DNA from: a virus
Reading direction: 5' to 3' (one strand)
DNA: 43,939 nt
Virus record (IMG/VR): IMGVR_UViG_3300046755_000082
Span: 1 to 43,939 of that record
Shown piece after piece: positions 14,610-23,302 of this stretch; positions within the stretch are counted from its first letter, which is position 1; each line of letters begins with the position of its first letter. The notes under the pieces are model-generated. The model searched no databases, was not told where the DNA came from, and was given only the letters and a program-made list of their open reading frames with translations. A program made the position numbers and the translations under genes.

Positions 14610-15261
14610 TTATCTGTCTCCTAATTGCGTCATTACCTTTTTTGCCCGTATGATGGACAATCTTTGGGTTTCTTACATTTATACCATCTATGTAGTCTAA
14701 TCGTAAAGTATTATATGTGTGGGGCAACGGATGGATATATGTAAGTTTTTGAAGAGGGTCGCCCTCCATCATTAGATACAATACTTCTTGGTCACCCTGC
14801 ACAGGATTCCGAAGACATTCGTCTGCCCACATCTTCACAATGTTTGGTGTGCCTTCAATCAAAACAACACCAGAGTTATACCATTCACCCAGTTCATTTC
14901 TACGTCTAGTCCACGGACGGTCTTCAACCATACCAAGACGATGTGGTTGTGACAGGTCAAAGATGTGTTCAATGTTACCCTTGATTTCACAATCAGTGTC
15001 AATCCAACATACCTTCGACACATCATCTAAACGAGACGCATCAAGTAATGCACGGGGTTTTTTGAACCACCCCTTTGCTTCACTCAACACTTCAAAGTGG
15101 TCATCAAAGTCATCATAGACTTGTTGCCACATATAATCACTCATACCAAAGTCAGCAATTACAAGTTGCGCCTCTGGATTATGTTCACGGAATTTCTGTA
15201 TGAACCACGGGAGTTGCCATTCGGTCTTCTCGTCACAACCTGTTACAAATATCTCACGCAT
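14593..15261 (-). CDS. GT-A glycosyltransferase (GT8-like)
   Basis: A 222-residue protein beginning MREIFVTGCDEKTEWQL, with VCWIDTDCEIKGN (DxD metal/nucleotide-sugar motif at about residues 87-89), YNSGVVLIEG and QEVLYLMM, the order seen in GT8-type retaining transferases. It would transfer a sugar from an NDP-sugar using Mn2+. There is no membrane segment. It is in the middle of the minus-strand block and overlaps both flanking genes. Confidence 0.7.
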   Translation of the reverse strand: MREIFVTGCDEKTEWQLPWFIQKFREHNPEAQLVIADFGMSDYMWQQVYDDFDDHFEVLSEAKGWFKKPRALLDASRLDDVSKVCWIDTDCEIKGNIEHIFDLSQPHRLGMVEDRPWTRRRNELGEWYNSGVVLIEGTPNIVKMWADECLRNPVQGDQEVLYLMMEGDPLQKLTYIHPLPHTYNTLRLDYIDGINVRNPKIVHHTGKKGNDAIRRQINELFT

Positions 15262-15901
15262 CGATTATATTGTATCCTTTCTTCCAGTTGTGTTTTGCAA
15301 GACAACCTTCTTCTACTTGAATTGTGGTAAAACTATCTTGCGCCTCTGCACAGAACGGATAGTATTCTTGTAACCACGGGAAGTTATCTAGATTTAGATA
15401 TATGTCTGTTGGTCGTGCAAGTTGAGGCGCGGCCTCTACAAGTTTCTTCGCGCCTGCGGGCGTGACCATGTATGCATGTGCGCCTGGGAAGTATCGTTTA
15501 GTGGTTAACTGATTAACTCCTATCAATGTTGGTGTATTCCAGTTACCATAAGAGGGATGACCAATATTCATTACATAATGAAACGGTTGAGTTGGGAGAG
15601 GTGCAGTGATGACCGCATCGTGTTCAAAGATTGCATAGGTCTCTTCACCTGATGCACACTCTTTCCATAATGAATAGTGTGATAGGAATGCAGAGATACA
15701 ATTCAGATTGCGAGAGTATCTCTCGTCAAATGCACTAGGTGGAATACCCTCACGTTCTAGTAGTTCAAGTGGTTCATCATTCGGTGTAATAGCCCGAAAC
15801 CATTTTACGGTCACGCCGTGTTTTTTACCTGACGCGATACAACGTTCTGCGACATCGATACTCGAAGAGTTATGCATTATTGTAATTACTTTTGCTTTCA
15901 T
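15254..15901 (-). CDS. Glycosyltransferase family 25-like
   Basis: A 215-residue protein from the ATG at 15901 (MKAKVITIMHN). CISAFLSHYSLWKECASGEETYAIFEHDAVI is the GT25/LPS-type core, with E-H-D in place of the usual E-D-D acid motif. GAHAYMVTPAGAKKLVEAA follows, as in GT25 proteins. It is closely related in layout to the next upstream gene. The ATG overlaps the upstream stop as ATGA. The likely target is a surface oligosaccharide. Confidence 0.75.
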   Translation of the reverse strand: MKAKVITIMHNSSSIDVAERCIASGKKHGVTVKWFRAITPNDEPLELLEREGIPPSAFDERYSRNLNCISAFLSHYSLWKECASGEETYAIFEHDAVITAPLPTQPFHYVMNIGHPSYGNWNTPTLIGVNQLTTKRYFPGAHAYMVTPAGAKKLVEAAPQLARPTDIYLNLDNFPWLQEYYPFCAEAQDSFTTIQVEEGCLAKHNWKKGYNIIDA

Positions 15902-16596
15902 GACGTTGTGGTTGAGACCAACCCCTTCTGAATAGTTGTATAGTAAGGATAGACTACTTGCATCCACGGAAAGAACTGTTTGTTCATAAGTGCGTCATTG
16001 GGCCACATTCCTATTTCCCCTACCTTCTTCAATACTTTCTTTGCACCCTTTGGTGTAATTATATATGCGGAATTTCCAGCGAGTCCGTGAGGATAGTTGT
16101 CCTCAAGGTCTGGAACTGGTTGTAATCCCATACGCGAACTGACCTTTGAATGAAACAGACTCGCCTTTCGAGTTGCACCACGAGGGTCATTGAGTCCTAC
16201 TATACCACCTTTGAACCCATCTGTCAAGTCCGAAAATCTAAACTTGCGAATGAAGAGTGCATCGTGTTCCAGAACCATAATTGGTTCTTCAAGGTCGATT
16301 GACCTCTGCCATAAACGCATGTGACTTACCATACAGGCAATACGATTCTGTAAGTTTGCGGTCTGATAATGTTGAAGATATAGTCCTGTCGCCATGTCCA
16401 TACGGTCTTGACTTGCATTGGTTGGGAACGTCCAATCGAGTTTCAACCACATATCTTCTTCGAGTGACTCAGGTGTAGTCGCACGAAAGATTATTGGTTC
16501 AAGGTCTGAACCTGTGTCATCAATAGACTTAATGACGCGATTACATGCATCACGAGAATTGCGGTCATCAAGAAGAGTAATTATAAATACTTTCAT
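15898..16596 (-). CDS. Glycosyltransferase family 25-like
   Basis: A 232-residue protein (MKVFIITLLDDRNSRDAC start). CMVSHMRLWQRSIDLEEPIMVLEHDALF and GNSAYIITPKGAKKVLKK correspond one to one with the neighbouring gene at 15254-15901, showing a duplication inside the cluster. An ATG two codons earlier (16602) is equally possible. It carries the same E-H-D acid triplet as its sister gene. Confidence 0.75.
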   Translation of the reverse strand: MKVFIITLLDDRNSRDACNRVIKSIDDTGSDLEPIIFRATTPESLEEDMWLKLDWTFPTNASQDRMDMATGLYLQHYQTANLQNRIACMVSHMRLWQRSIDLEEPIMVLEHDALFIRKFRFSDLTDGFKGGIVGLNDPRGATRKASLFHSKVSSRMGLQPVPDLEDNYPHGLAGNSAYIITPKGAKKVLKKVGEIGMWPNDALMNKQFFPWMQVVYPYYTTIQKGLVSTTTS

Positions 16597-17302
16597 CAGC
16601 ATCTTTCACTATTGCCTCATCTTTTATAGAATATGCTCCACCATGATAACACATATGATAATGACCCTGAGACTCAGATAGGACTTGATACCATCCCTCT
16701 TCTGCTCCTCTTAGTTTCTTCTCCTTATATAGATGATTCACATAATCCCATTCTAAAACTTTCTTCGGATGAATTATTAGTGCATCGTTGATATAAAAAC
16801 CAACTTCGGTTGCTCTCATCAAATCATGATGGTATTGATTTGCATCACCTTCAGTTCTTGTATTGAAACCAATAGGTATTTCTTCATCATAACATTTGTC
16901 AATCCACTCTTGCCAATCTATCTGATTTGATACAATCGTTTCAAATCTCGCTCTAATAATGATATCTGTTTCTATTTGTTCACATATCCATGCGTGTAAT
17001 AATATTTGTTTATGCCAATGTTCAGAAGCTTTTTTATATTTTCTATATTCTGACAAAATTTTATGTTCATCTCTTCCAAGAATATCTCTTCGACCTTCAG
17101 ACTCACTGTCTGGATATGGTTGTGTATCAAATAGTGAATGATAAGTATTTTCTGGTTCATCCATACGAAAATCTGGTTCAAACGGCATTTCGATACCAGT
17201 ATAGGTTGCAGTATAAAACTCATCATGTGGAATTCTTTCTCTCAAAAAATTCGTATAGTCTTCACCCGTCCACTTACCAGATACACATAATGCGACTCTC
17301 AT
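16568..17302 (-). CDS. Putative glycosyltransferase, LPS-type
   Basis: A 244-residue protein starting MRVALCVSGKWTGEDY. The strand-turn at the N-terminus and DIIIRARFETIVSNQ (an R-x-R-F-D/E-like motif) resemble putative glycosyltransferases found next to LPS and capsule genes, including in phages. The C-terminal part has a His/Tyr-rich segment (GHYHMCYHGGAYS). The ATG at 17302 overlaps the preceding stop codon. Family assignment is weak; cluster membership is strong. Confidence 0.45.
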   Translation of the reverse strand: MRVALCVSGKWTGEDYTNFLRERIPHDEFYTATYTGIEMPFEPDFRMDEPENTYHSLFDTQPYPDSESEGRRDILGRDEHKILSEYRKYKKASEHWHKQILLHAWICEQIETDIIIRARFETIVSNQIDWQEWIDKCYDEEIPIGFNTRTEGDANQYHHDLMRATEVGFYINDALIIHPKKVLEWDYVNHLYKEKKLRGAEEGWYQVLSESQGHYHMCYHGGAYSIKDEAIVKDADESIYNYSS

Positions 17303-18627
17303 CAATTCTCTCTCAAGTATTGTTCAAGGTCTTCAGGAGTTCCTAGTCCCCACATCTCTTCAACCTCATATATCTTAATACCTTTTCCTTCGCGTATCGC
17401 ATTATTATATACAGGACAGACATAAAACTCACCATTTACTCTCTGGTCAAGCGCAATCATGTCTTCACAGAAAGACACATAATCTCTACCACGTTTCCAG
17501 TAGTAAAACCCAACAGTCGCATTGTCACTGATTGGGTCTTTCTCCGCAACCTTCACGACATTACCTAGACCATCTGTCTGTGCATATGACCACTTGGGAT
17601 GTGTTGCTTTGAAAGTAACAATACCACCATCAACATCATGTTCCTTCATTTTATACATGAAGTGTGATGAATCCCATTTTACATATTGGTCAGAGTTTGC
17701 AATAAACAGTGGTGAGTCATTATTGATATATTCTTTTGCGAGTAGAGTTGTGCAAGCAGCACCTTCTGTCATACCTTCAATCTCCACAATCTTGCAGTTT
17801 GGTGCAATCATGTTCAACATCGAATCCAGATTGTATTTCTCTCGATGTGATTTTTGGACAATGAAAATATAGTTTGCTTCAATCGCGATATTCTCTACAA
17901 CTCTTTGAATCATTGGTTTCCCATTGACATCAATCAGTGGTTTAGGAAAAGTATATCCCGCATTTGAAAAACGACTACCCGCGCCTGCCATTGGTATGAC
18001 TACGTTTAGTTTCTCATCTTTCCATCGAGGAGTTGGAGTTTGACCTTTGATTCTTTCTATTAAACCAAGATTTACATCATCAGGACTGTTCACCCTAATC
18101 ACATTTGCACTAGACCGATGCGCTGCCAACAGACCAACATGAGAGTCCTCAACAATCAAAGTCTCTTCAGGAAGAACACCCATAGTTGACATCGCTTTCC
18201 AATATATTTCGGGGTGTGGTTTTGGATTAGTTACATCACCAGAACAGAGAAAAAAATCACATAGGTGAGTAATACCAACTCTGGATAGACATTTAACCAC
18301 AGTCTTTTTAATTGCGTTAGAACAAATTCCAATTTCATATCCTTCTTTCTTTAATTCTAAAAATAAATCAATGATATTATTGTTTTTTTCAAGTGAGTCT
18401 AGTCTTCGATAAGTATAGAGTTGTTTGTCATAAAATATTTTCTTGGATTCAGACTCAGAGAACCCCATGAAACGTAATTTGTTCATGGTAGTCATACCAT
18501 CATACAAGGACAAGTGTTCGTCACGGGTGACTGCACGTTCACCCAACGCCTCATTCAATGCATCAAAATGTATATTTTTTGTATTGACCAGAACTCCATC
18601 TAGGTCAAACAATATAAGTTTTATCAT
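17302..18627 (-). CDS. Fused HAD phosphatase-nucleotidyltransferase
   Basis: A 441-residue fusion. Residues 1-200 are a HAD hydrolase of the beta-phosphoglucomutase type: FDLDGVLVN (D8, D10), ICSNA at 101-105, K136 in NPKPHPE and VEDSHVG near 159-165. Residues 207-441 are a nucleotidyltransferase: VVIPMAGAGSRF, then FPKPLIDVNGKPMI, and FIANSDQY as the metal-binding Asp segment. Together they could dephosphorylate or isomerise a sugar phosphate and make an NDP-sugar, supplying the glycosyltransferases nearby. All visible catalytic residues are intact. Confidence 0.85.
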   Translation of the reverse strand: MIKLILFDLDGVLVNTKNIHFDALNEALGERAVTRDEHLSLYDGMTTMNKLRFMGFSESESKKIFYDKQLYTYRRLDSLEKNNNIIDLFLELKKEGYEIGICSNAIKKTVVKCLSRVGITHLCDFFLCSGDVTNPKPHPEIYWKAMSTMGVLPEETLIVEDSHVGLLAAHRSSANVIRVNSPDDVNLGLIERIKGQTPTPRWKDEKLNVVIPMAGAGSRFSNAGYTFPKPLIDVNGKPMIQRVVENIAIEANYIFIVQKSHREKYNLDSMLNMIAPNCKIVEIEGMTEGAACTTLLAKEYINNDSPLFIANSDQYVKWDSSHFMYKMKEHDVDGGIVTFKATHPKWSYAQTDGLGNVVKVAEKDPISDNATVGFYYWKRGRDYVSFCEDMIALDQRVNGEFYVCPVYNNAIREGKGIKIYEVEEMWGLGTPEDLEQYLREN

Positions 18628-19151
18628 TTCTTCTTACCGATGAAAACATGGTCTTTCCATCTTGCAGACCGTTCTTCCCACGGGCCAAAATCGATATAAT
18701 CTAACACAACTTTTAGACCACATTCCTCGGCGATTGCCTTGAAACTGTCATCCATAAATCTCCAACAGTCAATACTATCATGTCGAGGGCCAGTAGATGG
18801 TGCAATTAAAATAATATGTGAACCCGTTTTCAAAACTCGTGTCATCTCAGTAACACTTCGAAAGGGATTCTTGACATGTTCAAGGGTTTGACCACTCACA
18901 ACCAAATCGACAGACTCGTCCTCAAGGGGAATTGTATAAGGGCCAGGCATTGGTAAGTCAACATTCAATCCTGCCACAAGGTCTGCAATTAGATATTTCT
19001 CTGCAACATCTTCCCAGATTGGACGATATGACCTATCCTTATCTGCTTTCAATGCACGACCACCAACATCCAAAACTGTGATGTCTTTTCCGATAACTTC
19101 ATTTAGGTGTTCTCTACACCTTTTCATATTTGCGATTGATGAGGGATGCAT
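18624..19151 (-). CDS. SAM-dependent methyltransferase (Methyltransf_11-like)
   Basis: A 175-residue class I methyltransferase. VLDVGGRALK at about 26-35 is motif I, the acidic end of strand 2 is near IADL, SVDLVVSGQTLEHVKNPF is motifs II/III, and RVLKTGSHIILIAPS is the post-III strand. This is the Methyltransf_11 order. The likely target is a sugar or small molecule of the pathway rather than DNA, since there is no NPPY motif. It overlaps the fusion gene by four bases. Confidence 0.8.
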   Translation of the reverse strand: MHPSSIANMKRCREHLNEVIGKDITVLDVGGRALKADKDRSYRPIWEDVAEKYLIADLVAGLNVDLPMPGPYTIPLEDESVDLVVSGQTLEHVKNPFRSVTEMTRVLKTGSHIILIAPSTGPRHDSIDCWRFMDDSFKAIAEECGLKVVLDYIDFGPWEERSARWKDHVFIGKKK

Positions 19152-19152
19152 A

Positions 19153-19749
19153 TTATACCTTTATACTAAACTGAACTTGTCCGTGTTGTTCTTTCAATAA
19201 ACCATTACTATAACAAAACTTGTCTACCGCTCGAGTGACACCAGTCTTACCAAATTTTGTATCTGGCCATTTATAATCATCTCCAAGAATAAGACCGCCA
19301 ACTCTGACAACCTTTAGTGCATTGTTCAAGTCACGAAGACACCCCTCGTAGGAATGGTCACCGTCAACATAAATCCAATCAAGTTTCTTATCAAAACTAT
19401 CAAACCACTCATTAGAGTTCATTCGATAAATGGTAACACGAGGGTCTGTTCCTATTGTTGACTTCACTGTTCTATAAACACTATCATAGTATTTTTGGAA
19501 ATCTTTTTCGGTATTACCCCCACACATCTTGGAATATCTTTCTAGATAGTTTTCATATGTGCCATGTTCTGTAGATTCTTTATATGGTTCAATACTCCAT
19601 GCATCTACGAGATGAAGTTCTCTCACTCCTCGACCCAAGAATTTCTGTGAGGAGTTTCCAAACCAGACGCCCACTTCTGCGCCTATCGAGTTTGGTTCTA
19701 TCAACCCCATAATATTTACGGAGTCTTTGTTTATTGGGCTTCCCATCAT
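19153..19749 (-). CDS. SAM-dependent methyltransferase (Methyltransf_24-like)
   Basis: A 198-residue protein. IGAEVGVWFGNSSQKFL is motif I, HLVDAWS ends strand 2, LDWIYVDGDHSYEG is the D-G-x-H block of Methyltransf_24/cephalosporin-hydroxylase-like O-methyltransferases, and VGGLILGDDYKW follows. Such proteins methylate sugar or catechol-type hydroxyls using a metal. The start at the double ATG (19749 or 19746) overlaps the upstream stop. Confidence 0.8.
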   Translation of the reverse strand: MMGSPINKDSVNIMGLIEPNSIGAEVGVWFGNSSQKFLGRGVRELHLVDAWSIEPYKESTEHGTYENYLERYSKMCGGNTEKDFQKYYDSVYRTVKSTIGTDPRVTIYRMNSNEWFDSFDKKLDWIYVDGDHSYEGCLRDLNNALKVVRVGGLILGDDYKWPDTKFGKTGVTRAVDKFCYSNGLLKEQHGQVQFSIKV

Positions 19750-20435
19750 CTCCAATAGTTCCTTTGTGCAGCACTATCAAAGTCGAATCCCCAATAGTCA
19801 ATATCTTTTTTATACCAGTCAGCAACAATCTGAATTGTTTTATCGTTATAGTAATCAGTATATGTAGACTGTTTATATCCAGTCACATTGCGAGGTTCGG
19901 GATTGAATAGGACACCCAGATATGATTTTACGTCATCATCATAGTGTTCAAACCTAAGAATGTCACACCTAAGTTTACCTTTTTCATCAGTCACATAATC
20001 CAATGCGGGATACCACCCACGGATTGCACGATGCCAGAAGAACTTTCTACCACCCCATTCGTGTCGAGTTTCAAGGAATGCTTCAAACGAGGAACAGTCA
20101 ATATAATCTGTTCTACCAAAATGGTCAGAACCATCTTCTTTATAGATTACCTTTTTTGCAAATTCAAATCGCGATACAACTCGACTCCACGGGTTACGAA
20201 CAATTGCAAATGCACGATGATTTTCTCGAACCTGTTGATTCCAGTCTCTCCACCTTGCATGTTCAAAACCGTGATGTTCGCGGTTTTCTTGCATAACGCG
20301 AAAAAGGTCTTCTGTATACTGACGATTAATATGATTTTCTGGTGTTGCGAGTAATACTTTTGGTCGCAGTTCAGGATTTCTCCTGATTGTCATCCCCCCG
20401 TTTTTGGGGATATGGACGAAGATTTTCTTTCCCAT
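19746..20435 (-). CDS. Sulfotransferase-like protein
   Basis: A 229-residue protein with IFVHIPKNGGMTIRR at residues 5-19 (PAPS 5' loop, K11) and FAIVRNPWSRVVSRFEF at about 76-92 (3'-phosphate site). WSRVVSRF is a close match to carbohydrate sulfotransferases. It overlaps the upstream methyltransferase gene by 46 bases, the longest such overlap in the block. Probably active on the same glycan as the sulfotransferase at 13388-13978. Confidence 0.85.
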   Translation of the reverse strand: MGKKIFVHIPKNGGMTIRRNPELRPKVLLATPENHINRQYTEDLFRVMQENREHHGFEHARWRDWNQQVRENHRAFAIVRNPWSRVVSRFEFAKKVIYKEDGSDHFGRTDYIDCSSFEAFLETRHEWGGRKFFWHRAIRGWYPALDYVTDEKGKLRCDILRFEHYDDDVKSYLGVLFNPEPRNVTGYKQSTYTDYYNDKTIQIVADWYKKDIDYWGFDFDSAAQRNYWR

Positions 20436-20959
20436 TTCACATACATCCTATTATTATCAGGCATAAATTCTGTAACTTTGAAACCTGTATTTTGTGTCAA
20501 CATGATATGATGATTTATATTCCAATTAAAGAAGGGAACTTGGTTGACTAATTCATTCTCATGGTCACGATGGCCTGGATTACATCTCCAATAAATTCGA
20601 CATTCATCTTTTAGACACCTTCGTGTCAGTGAATTGATTTGTTCTACTACTTCAGACCAGCCGCCAAAATTAATAGAGCCGAGGCAAAAAGCAACATCAA
20701 ATTTAGTTTCTGGTCTATAGTCCTCGATTGCGACTTGTTCGTCACTCCCAATGTCTGTAATATCGATGCCATGTAATCCTTTAATATGTCTCTTAAACGG
20801 ATTAACCCCGCAACCGACATCCAAGACGGTTTCTCCTTCTTGTATTTCATCTATCAATCTCCATCCTGTCCAATAATAATCATCCAATCCCGCAGTGCGT
20901 GAACTGGGCCAATGGTAAGTAAAGTAATCTTTTAACCATTCTCTGTCTTTGGCGTCCAT
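20390..20959 (-). CDS. SAM-dependent methyltransferase
   Basis: A 189-residue class I methyltransferase: TVLDVGCGVNPFK at about 44-56 is motif I, LHGIDITDIG ends strand 2, and KFDVAFCLGSINFGGW is motif II. A Trp-rich N-terminus (DYYWTGWRLIDE) may bind substrate. The C-terminal 15 residues run into the next gene. The substrate is unknown; the context points to a pathway sugar. Confidence 0.8.
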   Translation of the reverse strand: MDAKDREWLKDYFTYHWPSSRTAGLDDYYWTGWRLIDEIQEGETVLDVGCGVNPFKRHIKGLHGIDITDIGSDEQVAIEDYRPETKFDVAFCLGSINFGGWSEVVEQINSLTRRCLKDECRIYWRCNPGHRDHENELVNQVPFFNWNINHHIMLTQNTGFKVTEFMPDNNRMYVKWERKSSSISPKTGG

Positions 20960-21468
20960 ATGTAATAATCTCTTTTTCCGTCATTATGTTTTTCAAGACC
21001 TTCTTCTTCAACAAATTCTTTGATAAGAAGGTTCTGCATTTGTATCTGTTCTATCATATTGTCATCGTCTCGATACCATTTATAGTCGGGATACTTGATA
21101 TTCCAACCACCACATTCGTGCCACCAATCAAAACATTCTTGATTAGTTCTATATACCAGATGAATAGGACAGTTCCATCTCATCAACCAATATATATGAT
21201 AAGCAAATGTATGAGACTTGATTATGCGAATACCTTCACCACTAAATGGTTTATCCCAATATTTCTCATCATTTCGAAACTCCATGCCAGGGTCAAAGTA
21301 TGCACCTCTATGCACTAAGTCTCTACAACCATCACGACCATGCCAATACTCTCGTTCAGGTGACCTATCACTCTTGTCTATATCGTCACGAATGTATAGG
21401 TGGTCTTCAACATAACCACTCCATCGTGAACCAGGCGCACCAGTGACAAAGATGTATTTACCGTTCAT
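20932..21468 (-). CDS. P-loop sulfotransferase-like protein
   Basis: A 178-residue protein with IFVTGAPGSRWSGYVEDH at residues 5-22, a modified PAPS loop with Arg instead of the usual Lys, and IRIIKSHTFAYHI followed by PIHLVYRTNQECFDWW in the position of the 3'-phosphate motif. The fold looks like a sulfotransferase, but activity is less certain than for the two clear copies. It overlaps neighbours on both sides. Confidence 0.6.
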   Translation of the reverse strand: MNGKYIFVTGAPGSRWSGYVEDHLYIRDDIDKSDRSPEREYWHGRDGCRDLVHRGAYFDPGMEFRNDEKYWDKPFSGEGIRIIKSHTFAYHIYWLMRWNCPIHLVYRTNQECFDWWHECGGWNIKYPDYKWYRDDDNMIEQIQMQNLLIKEFVEEEGLEKHNDGKRDYYIWTPKTENG

Positions 21469-22096
21469 TCTTTGGTCTTATCCCTTGCCATACTTGTTCA
21501 TCCAACCAGTGAGAGTCAACAGGCTCCACATATTTTGCATTTTGGTCTTTTGCAATATCTTTCTCAATTCGTTCATCATTATATGCAATCGGAAAGTCAA
21601 GAACCTTTGACAACCACTTCAGATACGCACCACCATACAAATATAACGACTCATGAGAAAGGAACTGTAAGTCGGCATCTAGTTTGTAATAATATCCTAG
21701 TGCTTGTGGCAATGTGAATTCGTTTCTAACCCTAAACTGTTGTTCCATATTTATATTACGGTCTCGAACTACAATACAGACCTTAACATCATACCCTACG
21801 TTTTGTGCCTCCTTCATGACTTCTTGTATCTTTGGAACTTGTTTCACTCCGTCATACACAAAAGGCACACTGACGTTTGCAACAACCGCAGAACTTTTCA
21901 ACATACTCTTCGTCTTTGATGGGTCTACCCAACATTCTGCAAAGGGTTCTTCGTCACTTGGTATCCAATACTTGTCACCAAAATCCCATCCACTCACATA
22001 TGGATGATAACTAAACACTTTACTGAATAGATGATTGCCAGACCCCTGTGGGCCTGTTATGATTAATAGTTTTTTATAATCGTTGTTGTCCGACAT
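21458..22096 (-). CDS. P-loop sulfotransferase-like protein
   Basis: A 212-residue protein with LLIITGPQGSGNHLFSKVF at about residues 10-28 (P-loop G-P-Q-G-S-G-N-H, as in phage sulfotransferase-like proteins) and VKVCIVVRDRNINMEQQF in the 3'-phosphate position. It could also be a small kinase, but the GNH turn and the neighbouring sulfotransferases favour sulfuryl transfer. It is adjacent to the similar gene at 20932-21468. Confidence 0.6.
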   Translation of the reverse strand: MSDNNDYKKLLIITGPQGSGNHLFSKVFSYHPYVSGWDFGDKYWIPSDEEPFAECWVDPSKTKSMLKSSAVVANVSVPFVYDGVKQVPKIQEVMKEAQNVGYDVKVCIVVRDRNINMEQQFRVRNEFTLPQALGYYYKLDADLQFLSHESLYLYGGAYLKWLSKVLDFPIAYNDERIEKDIAKDQNAKYVEPVDSHWLDEQVWQGIRPKNER

Positions 22097-22754
22097 AGGT
22101 TCTCACTTTCAATGGGTTGATTTCATCTGTTGGCCCTGTTCCAGAGTCAGGACTGAATACAAATAATGTAACATCCTCACCCTTATTACACATAAAATTA
22201 TGTAAAACATTTCTCTCCATGACCCAACAATCCCCCGCCTTGATAGGGAACATTACATCATTATCAAGTTCAATCTCACCTTTACCAGACAGGACTAATC
22301 CGATGCGTTGACTTGGATGAGTGTGGAGAGTCTGTTTCATCCCTGCGGGGAAGTGGACATAGTTGATGACGGGAAGTCCAAGACGGCCAGGATTGACTGC
22401 GGTGGTGTTCGTTCCGCCGTCCATGTAAGATAGGTTGCCTTTTGGATTATCATGTGGTATGAACATGCGGTCATCGTTGAGATGCAGACCATAGAACTTG
22501 ATGTGAGCAAACACAGAGGTATCATTATGTGTCTCAACCGTGAACTCATTGTCTGTCTGCCCTGCGAAACTGTTAGTCTCAACTGACCAACCGTTCTTCA
22601 TATGGACACTACAGTCTTTACCCATAATATAACTTGTTCCTATCGAGTTATTGTTATTGATATAAGTCGTATTGACACCCCTTATAACTTGGATATCATA
22701 ATTCCAAATATCGGTAACCTGATAAGTCTCTCCATTATCAATCTGTTTCATCAT
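22074..22754 (-). CDS. Cupin-domain protein
   Basis: A 226-residue protein. The C-terminal half is a cupin: KQTLHTHPSQRIGLVLSGKGEIEL and GDCWVMERNVLHNFM give the two motifs with metal-binding His residues (H-x-H early, H late). The N-terminal half is beta-rich and may be a second, degenerate cupin. Cupins in sugar pathways act as epimerases, isomerases or dioxygenases. Which one applies here cannot be told. Confidence 0.75.
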   Translation of the reverse strand: MMKQIDNGETYQVTDIWNYDIQVIRGVNTTYINNNNSIGTSYIMGKDCSVHMKNGWSVETNSFAGQTDNEFTVETHNDTSVFAHIKFYGLHLNDDRMFIPHDNPKGNLSYMDGGTNTTAVNPGRLGLPVINYVHFPAGMKQTLHTHPSQRIGLVLSGKGEIELDNDVMFPIKAGDCWVMERNVLHNFMCNKGEDVTLFVFSPDSGTGPTDEINPLKVRTYVGQQRL

Positions 22755-23302
22755 AATCCTGTCACCTTCCGTATCTCATCAGGTATAAAGGGTCTGGTCA
22801 TTCTTTCAGGATGCCAGACAATTGCACATATGTTGTCTTTCATCCAAGACTCAATGTTACCATTCCCATCAATATATAAGTATACACCATTTGGGGGCTG
22901 TTTGTCAATAGAAATATTATGAAAACTGTTCACACGGATGTGGGTAGGTGCATCTCCATATACAAGATGTTCGGTATCATAGTGACCTTCGATTTCCTTC
23001 GTGCTACCGCCAAGCATCTCTGTTAGGAGAAACGCACCATGACAGATACCAAGAATGGGTTTACCCAGTCTTGACATTTCGGTTATGAGAGATACTTCTG
23101 TGATAATACGAATCTCTTCGTTATCCCCACCTGTGACGATGAGAAGGTCGAGAGACTCCGCAAGGGATTCATAATCTAAGTCTTCACGATTTGGGATGGG
23201 GATAAGTTCATGACCCTTCAACAACCGATACCAGTTGTGGTCTAAAGAGTCATGAACTTGTCCGTTGTGCGTGAGGACTCGTTGTGTGAGTCCTACGTTC
23301 AT
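22751..23302 (-). CDS. Class I glutamine amidotransferase-like protein
   Basis: A 183-residue protein with the triad of class I amidotransferases: LGICHGAFLL (nucleophile C87) and AIVWHPERM (H164, E166), plus VTGGD near 57-60. The nearest type is the gamma-glutamyl hydrolase/PuuD-like C26 group. It could release ammonia for an amination in the pathway or hydrolyse a gamma-glutamyl adduct. No synthetase partner is fused. It abuts the ferritin-like gene. Confidence 0.8.
   Translation of the reverse strand: MNVGLTQRVLTHNGQVHDSLDHNWYRLLKGHELIPIPNREDLDYESLAESLDLLIVTGGDNEEIRIITEVSLITEMSRLGKPILGICHGAFLLTEMLGGSTKEIEGHYDTEHLVYGDAPTHIRVNSFHNISIDKQPPNGVYLYIDGNGNIESWMKDNICAIVWHPERMTRPFIPDEIRKVTGL

Noticed and set aside
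16582-16589. TATAAATA on the plus strand
   Set aside because: It lies inside overlapping minus-strand coding sequence with no plus-strand gene after it; chance in AT-rich DNA.
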